Assembly: GCF_905171775.1 (NCBI RefSeq)
Contig: NC_053492.1
Location: forward strand, 274,649,146-274,713,145
Length of the DNA stretch: 64,000 nucleotides
Direction: 5' to 3'
Source: Rana temporaria
Taxonomy: Eukaryota > Chordata > Amphibia > Anura > Ranidae
The stretch's first letter is position 1; the number at the start of each line of letters is the position of its first letter. The position numbers and the translations under genes are program-made. This document shows, piece by piece, positions 1 through 10,482 of this stretch. Below the pieces are notes generated by a model. That model did no database searches, was not told the origin of the DNA, and worked only from the letters and a program-made list of their open reading frames with translations.

Positions 1-822
1 GTTATCCTATGTGACCATGTACACAGTCTCATTTATTGCAGTTTTTAGGCAGTTGCGTTTAACAGCGTTTCTTTGAAAGCAAAAAAATGGGGTTAGACGC
101 AGAAGATTTCCAAGTTTCAGACAATATTCACACTACACTGACACTCTACACTCACAATAGAATCAAAATAGCACACTATAGGACATTAACTCACTAGTAG
201 CAATGAACAGAGCCCTGTTCTATCTCCACTCCAATATAACACTGCAAATGGCTCCTCTGTGAAGGAACCTTTTATAGTGTAGGGTGGTTCTATGAGAAAT
301 GAGCCATGATTGGCCTAAGACATCATCACTTTCTCCAATCTTGGTTCTGACAGTGTTCTGTACCCTTATTGGGCAAAGCCTTCATTGCTTCAGCCCATCA
401 GGGCTAAGAATGTACTGTGCGGCGCGCTGTGCTTTGTAGGGCATTCGGCAGGCCGAACAAACAGATCTTACGCCCTGCCAATTCTGGTGTTCGCCAAATG
501 GACGAACAGCCAATGTTCCGGCCCAATATATGTTCGGCCCGAACTTTTCTCCCAACACTACTGCCTATCACAGGAGAATTCTCAATCCTTCTCATAGATG
601 AAGGTCTTACATCACGTCCAACAAAATTCAAATTAAGGGGCCTACTCACAGTGGGAATCCCTGAAAACAGAAAATAATTGCTCTGGGACCCAGGCTCAAT
701 TTCAAGACATGAGGACAACCCCCAGACAGAAGTCTTCCCATGATGAGGGGAAGGAACCATCCCATAGACCCGAAGAGACAAAAACATAGGAGTTGGTCTG
801 AAGACTAGTGCAGGTGCTTGTT
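1..822. other. No gene recognised; AT-rich intronic sequence
   Basis: No exon, RNA gene or clear transposon end was recognised. Around 430-560 there is a GC-richer patch with short inverted words (GGCCGAAC / GTTCGGCC) that may be the remains of a MITE. Given the FAM184A exon on the minus strand, this should lie in the intron that follows that exon. Confidence 0.4.
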
Positions 823-1290
823 GGCACTTACAGTGGTTGTACACCCTGTACAACCACTTTCACCTACAGGTAAGACTAGATTAAGGCTTACCTGTAGGTG
901 CTGGAAATGTCTCCTAAACCTACAAGGTTTAGGCGATATTTACAATTCCCTGTACGATCATTTCTCCGGCACATGCGCACTTTAGAAAGGGCACGCTGTG
1001 CCGATCTAGCCGGGGGTTTTGCCGTGACTGGCGGCTCCAGCGCACATGCACGGGAGTTACGTCACACCACTCCGGCCAGTCACAGAGACGGAGTCCGCGG
1101 CCCTAGGAGGAAGAGGGCTGAAGAAGGACGCTTCCAGCCAGTGGGTACTTTGCAGGCTTGGGTTTCAGGCAAGTAACACATAATGGGCTACTATGCGATC
1201 ATAGTAGCCCATTATGCTTTAACTTTGCAGGGAAATGAAGAAGAAGTAAAACCCATCAGGGTTTACTTCCTCTTTAAGCACTGCTGTTAA
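823..1290. mobile_element. MITE-like element with internal hairpins
   Basis: The left end carries the palindrome GTGGTTGTACA/TGTACAACCAC (833-856), which resembles the ends of other 'TTAAAG-GGTTGTA' repeats in this window (for example 38618-39388). The interior is GC-rich. A perfect 17-bp-arm hairpin lies near the right end at 1179-1216. No ORF is credible. Boundaries are approximate because no target duplication could be identified. Confidence 0.5.
1179..1216. repeat. Perfect 17-bp inverted repeat, 4-nt loop
   Basis: The arms at 1179-1195 and 1200-1216 (CATAATGGGCTACTATG and its exact complement) flank the loop CGAT. It probably belongs to the surrounding MITE. Nothing shows it is a terminator, and this is eukaryotic DNA. 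Confidence 0.85.
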
Positions 1291-1537
1291 CTTACACATA
1301 TTTTAGACCAGCGAAGGCTCAGTTTAAATAGATATACATTTAGGGCTAATTCACCCCAGTGCATTGATCTGCGTTTTAGTGTAGCTGTATAAAGCTGGGC
1401 ATGCATGTCAACTGAAGTCAAAATATATATGTGAACGGACATCAAAATGTATGTCAACAGACGTCAGCGTGCGTTAAAACGCAACCAAATCGGATGGAAA
1501 TGTACATGCATTTTTCATCCATTTTAGCGCAAGTCAG

Positions 1538-2240
1538 TGGCTCAGATTCAGTAAGAATTGCGCATAAATTACGGAGGCACAGGGCAACGATTTTGCCCTG
1601 CGCCCCCGCAAATTTGCGCCACTGCCCTCGATTCACGGAGCAGTAGCTCCGTAAATTGCGAGGGCGCGCCGCAATTTAAATGATCCCGCAGGGGGCGGGA
1701 ATCATTTAAATTAGGCGCGTTCCCGCGCTGATCGTAAAGCGCATGCGCCGGCGGGAAACTTTCCCGACGTGCATTGTGGCAAATGACGTCGCAAGGACGT
1801 CATTTGCTTCAAAAGTGAACGTGAATGGCATCCAGCGCCATTCACGAATCACTTACGCAAACGACGTGAAATTCAAATTTCACAACGCGGGAACGGCGGG
1901 TATACTTTAGCATTGGCTGCCCCTACTATTGGAAGGGGCAGCCTTACGCTAAAGACGTCGTACGGAAACTCCATAACCTGCGTACGCAGGGCTCGCGCAA
2001 CATTGTGAATCGGTGTTAGTATGCAATTTGCATACTATACACTGAGCACAATGGGAGCGCCCCCTAGCGGTCATCGCAAGAATGCAGCCTAAAATCTGTG
2101 TGGCATAAGAGCCTTATGCCACGCAGATTTTAGGCTGCAGTCGGCGTTACGATGTTCCTGAATCAGGAGCATTCGTAACGCAGGCGCAAGCAAGCAATTG
2201 CGCTGCGTAACTATGGTTACGCAGGTGCAATTGCTCTCTG
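1538..2240. mobile_element. GC-rich hairpin-laden MITE, copy A
   Basis: This is a roughly 0.7 kb GC-rich block with many internal inverted repeats, such as AATCTGTGTGGCATAAG facing CTTATGCCACGCAGATT at 2094-2131. It shares modules with copies at 35940-36666 and 41593-42312: a GCGCATGCGCCG core, a GCGCGCCC/GCGCGTTCCC stretch and a CTAGCGGTC/CTAGCGGCC box. Orientation matches the 41.6 kb copy. The ends (GGCTCAGATTCAG ... CTGAATCAGGAGC) are only a partial match, so the borders are uncertain. The right edge lies within about 50-120 bp of the FAM184A splice donor. Confidence 0.55.
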
Positions 2241-2283
2241 AATACTCATGTATTTAGAAGAGTAAATATTGTTTTTTTTATTT

Positions 2284-2288
2284 CTTAC
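2284..2288 (-). other. FAM184A: Splice donor of the FAM184A exon
   Basis: Read on the minus strand, the exon ends CAG and the intron begins GTAAG, matching the vertebrate U1 donor consensus. The conserved FAM184A reading stops exactly at ...SNVQ, after which the frame runs into non-homologous residues. Confidence 0.88.
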
Positions 2289-3143
2289 CTGAACATTACT
2301 TTCTGCTGAACTTAGAGAAGCTTGAAGTTTTTGGCACTTTTCCCTTAGGCTCGCAGCTTCCTCCTGTACAACCTGAAATTCTGTTTTAAGGATACCAAGG
2401 TTCTTTTGTAAACTGGCTTCTTGATTCTGAAATTCTCTCTTTAGTTCTGCTTCTTTCTGTTTACAAACATGCAGGCTCTCTGCTGTAAAGAGCTGAGATC
2501 TTTTCAGTGCCTCTAGTTCATGTTCATAGAACGCTTGGGCCTTACTTAGCTTTGCTTCATAATCCTCAACTAATTTTTTCCTCTCTAGCCGTAGGTCTTC
2601 CAACTTTTTGTTGAGATCCTCCACTTGCAATCGATGCATCTCCTCTAGTGTTTCTTGCCCCTTATTTATAGTAGCATTTTGGTTGTGCTGAACTTTGAGG
2701 AGATCTTGCATTTCTATTCTATGACTTGCCCTTATTTCCTCAAGGGCCGCACGCTTGTCTTTTTCAAACTGTACTTGAAGTTGCATGAAACTTCTTATCC
2801 TTTCTTCAAATCGCTTCCTAATCTCCTCCACCTCCCTTGACATAGTCACAACTCTCTGAACATGCTGGGCTTCTGCACAAAGTTGCATATCTTCTACTCT
2901 GTGTTTGTAAACTTCAAATTCAGTAAGTGCTTGGTGCTTCATCTTTTTATGTTCTTCCAGCGACTCCTCTAGTGCTTGGATTTTCCTTTTCAGTTCAGTT
3001 TCTTCCGATACTTTATTTTTATATTGTAATATTTTTTCCCGTGTCTCAGCAAGAATCTGTTGAATTTCTTCTTCATGAGCTTCTTTAATGGCTTGTACTC
3101 CTGATTCATGCTCATCATTCCTGGTGTTTAAGGCATATATGAC
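2289..3143 (-). CDS. FAM184A: FAM184A internal coiled-coil exon (exon 2 by homology)
   Basis: The minus strand encodes 285 codons that closely resemble the N-terminal coiled-coil part of vertebrate FAM184A. Recognisable stretches are VIYALNTRNDEHES at residues 1-14, EEEIQQILAETREKIL at about 24-39, and later HVQRVVTMSREVEEIR, LQVQFEKDKR and RSQLFTAESL. The product is a long coiled-coil protein of poorly defined function. The start is set by a splice acceptor (TTGCCAG, AG at 3144-3145) and the end by CAG|GTAAGAAA (donor GT at 2287-2288). The 855-bp length is a multiple of three, so the exon is phase 0 at both sides. The open frame continues about 24 nt upstream and 70 nt downstream into intron, which explains why it looks longer than the exon. 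There is no internal stop or frameshift, so it is probably functional. The preceding exon, carrying the start codon, was not found in the window. FAM184B is the main alternative, but the residue pattern favours FAM184A. Confidence 0.92.
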
Positions 3144-3165
3144 CTGGCAATCAGTACAAATACAC
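3144..3165 (-). other. FAM184A: Splice acceptor of the FAM184A exon
   Basis: On the minus strand, the sequence TTTGTACTGATTGCCAG precedes the first conserved codon (GTC, Val). The pyrimidine tract is modest but the AG and the homology breakpoint coincide. Confidence 0.85.
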
Positions 3166-3266
3166 ACAATTATTCAACTATGAAATTCAATATATAAAAT
3201 AAAAGCAGTTTATAGAGATAATAATCAAAAATATTATTATAATTCCTTTCAAAATTATGAAGTATA
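3146..3266. other. Intron sequence upstream of the exon
   Basis: AT-rich intronic sequence; nothing else is recognised. Confidence 0.4.
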
Positions 3267-3360
3267 CAGTGCTTTACATAAGTATTCATCCCCCTTGGAC
3301 TTTACCACATTTTGTAGTGTTATACTCTAAAATTAATGACTTCAATAAAGGATTTTCACC
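3267..3360. mobile_element. Tc1-like terminal fragment
   Basis: After a TA dinucleotide comes CAGTGCTTTACATAAGTATT followed by a 'cccccttggac...cacattttgtagtgtta' stretch. This is the outer end of a Tc1/mariner family. Only one end is present and no transposase follows, so this is a truncated relic. Confidence 0.75.
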
Positions 3361-3596
3361 ACTGAAATCCTATCTACAAATGACACTTAACTACTTCAAA
3401 ACCAGACTGTTCTTGGACATTTTTCAGTTTTCAGCATTGTCACACTTCGAACAACAATTACTCAGTCATGCAACACCGCACCCAAATTAAATTCATATCA
3501 TTTTTTTTAAAGACAGATAGAGCTTTCTTGTTACTATATAAAGAATAAAAGAGAACGTTTTGGGAAAAAAAGTTTTTCTTAGTTTCTGTTATAAAA

Positions 3597-3600
3597 CTAA

Positions 3601-3631
<31 letters not shown>

Positions 3632-3633
3632 TA
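3597..3633. repeat. (AAT)n microsatellite
   Basis: About 11-12 uninterrupted AAT units lie in AT-rich intronic sequence. Confidence 0.95.
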
Positions 3634-3639
3634 ATCTTT

Positions 3640-4090
3640 CTTCATAAATGTAGGCTAAAATGTATTCTGCTACATTTCCTCAGCGTAAAAAAACAAAAAA
3701 CAAATCTATGTATATTAACCACTGAATTATGGCTACAAGGCGGTTCCTTAACTCTGGGAGGACGTCCATGGATGTCCACCAGAATCGCGCTCCCGTGCGC
3801 CCCCTGGGGCGCACACACGGGAATGTCTGTGACCGCCGGGTTCAGAGGACCCGACGCATCACGGATCGCGGTAAATTGCCGCTGATAGCGGCCGTTTACC
3901 ACGAGATCGCTCCGTCTAATGATGGAGCGATCACATGTAAACAAACCGGCATCATTTGATGATGCTGGTTCCTCCCTCCTCTCTCTGTACCGATCGGTAC
4001 AGTGTGAGCGGGGGAGAGCGGTTGTCAGCAGCGCTGTGGCTGGATCTGTGACTATTGCAGTCACAGATCCAGCCATCCCTGGTCAGCCAT
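3640..4090. mobile_element. Fragment of TTAA-class element, inverted orientation
   Basis: The first part, read on the minus strand, contains the same 'tttatgaag / ATGTAGCAGAATACATTTTAG'-type module that ends the element at 4446-6196. It continues into a GC-rich stretch with hairpins (GATCTGTGACT...AGTCACAGATC near 4051-4073). A TTAACCACT word is present at 3716. Boundaries are unclear. Confidence 0.45.
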
Positions 4091-4425
4091 CCCTGCGCAA
4101 TACTCTGCAATACCCCTACCCCCTGTGCAATACTCTGCAATGCCCCTACCCCCTGTGCAATACTCTGCAATACCCCTACCCCCTGCGCAATACTCTGCAA
4201 TAACCCTACCCCCTGCGTAATACTCTTCAATACCCCTACCCCCTGCGTAATACTCTGCAACACCCCTACCCCCTGTGCAATACTCTGCAATACCCCTGCA
4301 AAATACTCTGCAATACCCCCCTGCGCAATACTCTGCAATACCCCCGCGCAATACTCTGCAATACCCCCGCGCAATACTCTGCAATACCCCCGCGCAATAC
4401 TCTGCAATACCCAGAAAATACTCTG
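4085..4425. repeat. Minisatellite, ~30-bp unit shrinking to ~23 bp
   Basis: Tandem copies contain the core CAATACTCTGCAATACCCC. The first units carry a TACCCCCTGTG spacer (about 30 bp) and the later ones are shorter. It generates long open frames on both strands that are repeats, not genes. Confidence 0.93.
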
Positions 4426-4445
4426 GGGAAAAAAATGCGTTTTAA

Positions 4446-6196
4446 CCACTTCCCGCCCGCATATGACGTCCTTGACTTTGTGCAGGGATATCTGAATGAT
4501 GCCTGCAGCTACAGGCATCATTCAGATATCATCTTTTTCAGCCGGCGATTCCCTACACCATAAGAACGATCATGGCGGCTGTTCCGCCTCTTGGTCGTTC
4601 TTACAGGAGGCAAAAGGGGACATCCCCCCTTCCTTCGCCCTCCGGTGCTTCTTCCGACTCACCGCTACGATCGAAGCCAGGATCGTTTTTTTTTCAGGCT
4701 TCCCAGCCTAGAGGTGAGATGTGGGGTCTTATTGACCCCATATCTCACTGTAAAGAGGACCTGTCATGCTATATTCCTATTACAAGGGATGTTTACATTC
4801 CTTGCAATAGGAATAAAAGTGATCAAAACATTTATTTTTGGGGAAAAACGTGTCATACTAAAATAAATAAAGTAAAATTAACAATAAAAAAAAAACAGAA
4901 GCGACCACACACGCAAGTCCCGCCCACGTATGAAAACGGTGTTCAAGCCACACATGTGAGGTATCGCTGCGAACGTTAGAGCGAGAACAATAATTTTGGC
5001 CCTAGACCTCTTCTCCAACTAAAAAGATGTAACCAGTAAAAATATTTAAAGCGTCACATATGGGGATTTTTAAGTAGCAAAGTTTGGCGCCATTCCACAA
5101 GCGTGTGCAATTTTGAAGGGTGACATGTTGGGTATCTATTTACTCGGCACAACTTCATCTTTCATATTATGCAAAAATATTGGGCTAACTTTAATGGGTT
5201 TTTTTTTTAAAGCACAAAACTGTTTTATTTCCAAAAAAAAGCGTTAGAAAAATTGCAGTGCAAATACCATGCAACGACCGCCATTGTATTCTCTAGGGTC
5301 TTTTCTAAAAAAGCATATATAATGTTTTGGGGTTCTATGTAATTTTCTAGCAAATAAATGATGATTTTTACATGTAGGAGAGGAATGTCAGAATTGGTCA
5401 GGGTGCTCCAGAACGCCTGATGGGGCTCCCTGCATGTTGGGCCTCTGTATGTGGCCGTGCTGTGTAAAAGTCTCACACATGTGGTATCGCCATACTCGGG
5501 AGGAATAGCAGAATATTTTTTTTGGGTGTAATTTGTGGTATATAACTGGCTAATATGCGAATTTTGTGGAAAAAAATAAAAATAAAAAAAATCTTGATTT
5601 TGCAAAGAATTGTGGGAAAAAATTACAACTTCAAAAAACTCACAATGCCTCTTTCTAAATACCTTGGAATGTCTTCTTTCCAAAAAGGGGTCATTTGGGG
5701 GGTATTTGTACTTTACTGGCTTGTTAGGGTCTCAATAAATGAGAGAGGCTGTCAGTACATCAGGTATGATCAAATTGATACAGTAATGATTTCAGTAATT
5801 GGTACCATAGCTTGTAGACCCTATAACTTTCACCCAGACTAAATAATATCCAAAATGTTTTTTTTTTTACTAAAGATATGTAGCAGTATACATTTTAGGC
5901 CAAATTTATGAAGAAAAAAATACTTTTTTGCAAAATGTTATAATAGAAATGAAGAAAAGTTAACTTTTTTTACAAAATGTTTGTATTTTTTTTCATTTAT
6001 AGCAAAAAAAATAAAAACCTGCAGAGGTGATCAAATACTACCAAAAGAAAGCTCTATTTGTGGGAAAAAAAGGACAAAAATTTCATTTGGTTACAGTGTT
6101 GTATGACTGAGTTATTGTCATTCAAAATGTGAGAGCACCGAAAGCTGAAAATTGGTCTGGTTATTAAGGGTGTTTAAGTGCCCAGTGGTCAAGTGG
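4446..6196. mobile_element. TTAA-flanked non-autonomous element, ~1.75 kb (piggyBac-like)
   Basis: The element is bounded by TTAA at 4442-4445 and 6197-6200. It has inverted ends CCACTT...AAGTGG, which fits piggyBac-type target duplication. The left part is GC-rich and contains a hairpin (ATCTGAATGATGCCTG facing CAGGCATCATTCAGAT). The right part is AT-rich and ends with the module seen in the smaller TTAA elements at 21296, 31515 and 58435 ('gaggtgatcaaatac...gaaagctctatttg'). There is no transposase. Assignment to piggyBac is inferred from the TTAA and the ends. Confidence 0.7.
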
Positions 6197-6200
6197 TTAA

Positions 6201-7250
6201 TTAGGGCTGTTACTGATTAAAATTTTCGTGTTAGATTGATTGATTTTTTTAATCGATTAATCGACTAATTTTGATTAATTATAACGCACGTACATTTTTC
6301 GGATCACCACCATATATATTCCCCACTGTAATATCCACAGACATCTCGCCCACTGTAATATCCACAATCACCCCCACTGTAATATCCACAATCTTCCCCA
6401 CTGTAATATCCACAGACATCTCCCCCACTGTAATAACCACAGACATCTCCCCCACTGTAATATCCACAGACATCTTCCCACTGTAATATCCACAGACATC
6501 TCCCCCACTGTAATGTCCACAATCTCCCCCACTGTAATATCCACAGACATCTCCCCCACTGTAATATCCACAGACATCACCCCCACTGTAATATCAACAG
6601 ACATCTCCCCCCCACTGTAATATCCACAATCTCCCCCACTGTAATATCCACAATCTCCCCCACTGTAATATCCACAATCTCCCCCACTGTAATATCCACA
6701 GACATCTCCCCCACTGTAATATCCACAGACATCTCCACCACTGTAATATCCACAGACATCTCCCCACTGTAATATCCACAGACATCTCCCCACTGTAATC
6801 CACAGACATCTCCCCACTGTAATCCACAGACATCTCCCCACTGTAATCCACAGACATCTCCCCACTGTAATATGGTCCACATCTCCCCCACTGTATAGGA
6901 AAATTAGTGCTTGCTTAGTCATACCAGAGAAGCCGGCCGAACACGAGCAGTTGAGGCCAGGTGATGATGTCAGCGCTCCGCTCTTGGCTCACCTAGGCCG
7001 CCGCCAGGTGGACTAAGATGGCCACCGCTCCAGGAGCAAGGGCGAAGCCGCGGCCTTTCCTATGGTCGAGGCAGCAGCAAAGCTCTGCGGATCACGTGGT
7101 GTGCTGATCTGCATATGGTGACCAGTTGGGATCACGGATCATTTACGATCCGTTGCACCACTAGTACTGATCAAAAGAATTTTGATCGATCAACAAAAAT
7201 TTACAATAAATCGAGGAATTAATCTTTAATTTCTACAACCCTAATATTAA
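6201..7250. mobile_element. Unclassified DNA element hosting a minisatellite (hAT-like ends)
   Basis: The left end reads TAGGGCTGTTACTGATT and the right end reads CTACAACCCTA, an approximate inverted pair. Both flanks have 'aatcgattaatcg'-type AT-rich subterminal words. A possible 8-bp duplication TTAATTAG overlaps both ends but is low-complexity. The interior is dominated by a 27-bp minisatellite. There is no coding capacity. Confidence 0.5.
6318..6893. repeat. 27-bp minisatellite, ~22-24 units
   Basis: The unit is close to ACTGTAATATCCACAGACAT plus CTCCCCC. Shorter variants lack AGACAT or lose 'TAT'. All long frames in this interval are translations of the repeat. Confidence 0.95.
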
Positions 7251-7257
7251 TTAGTCT

Positions 7258-8820
7258 GTGTAAAAGTTATAGAGTCTACAAACTCTGGTATATATATTTT
7301 TTTAATTGATCAGTCCTGATGGACTGACTTGAGGCCCTAAAATGACAGGATTGTACAAATAACCCCAACATGACCACTTTTTGGAAAGTAGACGGTCCAA
7401 GGTATTTAGTAAGAGGCATGGTAAGTTTTTCGAAGTTATAATTTTTTATCATAATTTTCTTGAAAATGTTGAAATTAAATAAAACATTTTTTTTTCATAA
7501 AGTTGTCATTTTGACATGTTCTCACACATAGAAAAGGCATAGTCATAATTACATCCCAAAACACATTCTGCTACTCCTTCGAGTATGGGGATACAACACG
7601 TGTGAGACCTTTTCACAGCCTAGACGTTTAGAGGGGCCCAAACTCGTAGCACCTTTGGGCTTTCAAAGAGCATAAGTTACACATCTACTTTAATTTCTTG
7701 ACTACCACTATCTACTGAAAGGCATAGTGAGTCTTTTGAAAATGTAATTTTTTTGCCACAAGTTTTTGGAAAATGTGGAATGAAAATATATATATATTTT
7801 TTTTTACATAAAGTTGTCAATAAAAAGATATTTCTAACACACAACATGGGCATACTTAAGCCTCGTACACACGATCAGACTTTTCCGTGGATTTTTGTTC
7901 AAAGGGCGTTGGCCTTGAACTTGTTCTGCATACACACGGCAGAACATTTTCAGCCAACATACACCAAACCATGTGATTTTTCAGCTCTTTACTGCCACCC
8001 TTTGGGCAACTTCTGCTATTGTTGTCTGATTTTTAGCATTGGTTCCAAGAATGCGTGTTTGTACTTTGGATTTTAATTGGACGGATTTGTGTACACACAA
8101 TCAGATAATCCGACGTAACAGATTTATTGTCAGATAGATGGTGAGCATGAACAGCCAACATTTGTTGTCGTTAATTCCGCCAACAATTGTCTGATGGAGC
8201 ATACACACGGTCGGATTATCCGACGCAACATGTCCATCAGACAATTATTGTCGTAAAATACGATCGTGTGTACAGGCCTTTAGAATGACACCACAAAACA
8301 CATCCTGCTACTCCTCCTGACTACAGCAATAACACACTTATGAGACCCCTTTACAGCCTAGCCGTAGAGAAGTCCATAAACCAAGAAGCACCTTTAGGCT
8401 TTCTAGGAGCATAAATTACACATTTAATTTCCTGACTACTTATCAGATTTTTGGAGGTCCTGGTGGACCAGAACAGCATAAGTACCCAACAAATGTTTAC
8501 ATTTTGGAAATCAAACACCCCAAGGTATTTTCCAAGAGGCATGGTGAGTCTTTTGAAGACTTCATTTTTTTTGCCCGAGGTTTTTGGCAAATGCAGAATA
8601 AAATAGAATTTTTTTTTTTTTTTTACATAACGTTTTCAATTAATAATACATTTTTGACACATGACTTAGAATAGCAAGTTCTACTACTTAGAATGACACC
8701 CCAAATCACATTCTGCTACTCCTCTCGACTATGACAATACCACAAGTGAGATTTTTTCACAGCCTAGCCACAAAATAGGGTCCAAAAACCAAGGAACATT
8801 TGCAGGCATTTTCTTAACCC
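7258..8820. repeat. Diverged tandem copies of a TTAA-element module
   Basis: Three or four degenerate units share an order of words: 'ccaaggtatttagtaagaggcatggt', a T-rich tract, 'acataaagttgtca', 'cacattctgctactcctc', then 'cacagcctag'. The same module lies in the opposite orientation at about 5280-5860 inside the 4446-6196 element. A Harbinger MITE interrupts it at 7859-8278. No coding content. Confidence 0.6.
7859..8278. mobile_element. Harbinger-like MITE, TTA duplication
   Basis: A 420-bp element with inverted ends AGCCTCGTACACACGATC / CGATCGTGTGTACAGGCCT is flanked by TTA at 7856-7858 and 8279-8281. The 3-bp TTA/TAA duplication is characteristic of PIF/Harbinger. Internal palindromes continue the inverted symmetry. 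Confidence 0.82.
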
Positions 8821-9496
8821 TCTTGTATTTTATTTTATTGTAACAGTACTCTCTCCCTTTATAAAGTGCTGCACAAACTGTTCACAACATATAAACCCTG
8901 TATTATAATAATATAAACTAATAATAATCAAAAACAACAACTTTCTGTTTGTCTGCAGCAAGAATTTAAATATCACTTGCAACTTTTGTAGCAGTATTTA
9001 ATTTGTACAAGAGATATCCTAGAATTGTCATGCCCATACTCTTGTTGTTGACACATTACTGCATTACTGCACAGAACGTGAGGTCAAACAACAGGCTGTC
9101 TGTTCCATGGAATATAACAAGGTCTTTAGGTATACAAGACTAGAATAGTCATCCAAAGGTGGGAACGGGAATAAATAGACCCGACCAGCCTATATATGTC
9201 TATATGGGATTTATGCATGTTAATATGTACAGTATATGTTTGTCCTATAATTTTGTAAAACAAAAACCCCAAATCTGCTGACACATCCTGTAAAGTGCAG
9301 TGAATTAAAGGCACCCAGCACCAAGTTCTGCACATGAGCTGGCATCAGGCCTTAACCACATTGCAGTTATTAGGCCCACCCGCATGCACTCACAGACACT
9401 GAAGATCTGTGCATCTCTGCACTTTTCAGTGCTTGCAGGCACTGTGGCAATGTGCAGTTTTCCACTTGCTGACACTGCAATGACATGCAGTTTGTA
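8821..9496. other. No gene recognised
   Basis: AT-rich intronic sequence, with a short irregular run of 'gcaggcactg / gctgacactgcaatg' words at about 9410-9495. No exon or RNA gene seen. Confidence 0.4.
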
Positions 9497-9504
9497 CTTG
9501 CCGA

Positions 9505-9674
9505 TAGGGTTGCCACCTCATCCCTTTAAAACAGAACACATATGAATTACACAGGTTCTGTGGCTGATTAAGGTGGTAATTGAACTCAAGTGGAGCCTTA
9601 TCTAAATTAAATTAGCCTCAGAACCTGTGTAATTCATATGTTTTCTGTTTTAAAGGGATGAGGTGGCAACCCTA
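9505..9674. mobile_element. hAT MITE, 170 bp, 8-bp target duplication
   Basis: Nearly perfect inverted ends of about 55 bp (TAGGGTTGCCACCTCATCCC and its complement) are flanked by the direct duplication CTTGCCGA at 9497-9504 and 9675-9682. The 8-bp duplication identifies the hAT superfamily. Confidence 0.93.
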
Positions 9675-9939
9675 CTTGCCGACAGTGCACAAATGTACAG
9701 ATGTCAGTGAGGGATTGTTTTAAACTGTATTTACTGTTTGTTGGGAATAAGTAAATACTTACATTTATACAGTGTAGCCACATGTGCACTTTTATACTTA
9801 GAAGAGGGACCATGTACAATTTGAGCCTAGGATTCAAGGGGATGGACAGGAACACAGTGATGGTCTAAAGACTAGCACAGGTGCTTGCAGGCACTTCAGC
9901 ACTGTTGTTATCCTACAAACTTTTGACACCAGCGAAGGT

Positions 9940-10482
9940 TCAGGTTGTTCTAAAGGCTGAAGGTTTTTACCTAAATGCATTCTCAGCATTAGGGTAAAAA
10001 AAATCAATATGCAGCTATGCCCCACCCCCAAATACTTCCCTAAGGCCGCTCTTGATCCAGAGTTGTGTATCAGAGCAGCAGCTCTCTCCCTCCCCATTGG
10101 CTCAGACACAGCAGTAGGAGCTATTGACTCCTGCTATTGTCAATCATAGCCAGTGAGCAGGGAGCGGGTGTGGAGCCGAGCCATGCTCTGTGTGGACACA
10201 CAGAGCAAGCTCAGAGTCAGGAGCGAGCACAAGAGTGCCCCCCACCATATCAAGTGGCTTTCTATAGGGGCACTCGGTGAAGGGGGGGAGCCAAGAGCAA
10301 GGCGGGTAATCTGAGAAGAGGAGGATCAGGATTGCTCTGTGCAAAACCATTGCACAGAGCAGGCAAGTATAACATGAATATAATTTTTTCTTTTTTTTTA
10401 TCTAAACATTTACAATCACGTAATACACCACACAGAGGATGCATTAAGGTAAAATAAACTTTGCCTTTAGAACCACTTTAAG
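9940..10482. mobile_element. MITE with degenerate inverted ends
   Basis: The left end 'ggttgttctaaaggctgaaggtttttacc' and the right end 'ggtaaaataaactttgcctttagaaccac' are imperfect complements. The GC-rich middle has hairpins such as GCTCTGTGTG...CACACAGAGC. Non-coding. Confidence 0.55.

Noticed and set aside
1179..1216. Perfect hairpin considered as a microRNA precursor or terminator
   Set aside because: Only 17-bp arms with a 4-nt loop inside a MITE. Too short for a typical pre-miRNA and not followed by a T-run.
3952..4521. Long opposing open frames (up to 189 codons)
   Set aside because: They translate the 30-bp minisatellite and hairpin DNA; both strands are open because the repeat lacks stops.
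6271..6922. Overlapping repetitive frames on both strands (ITVGEMSVD-type)
   Set aside because: Pure translation of the 27-bp minisatellite.
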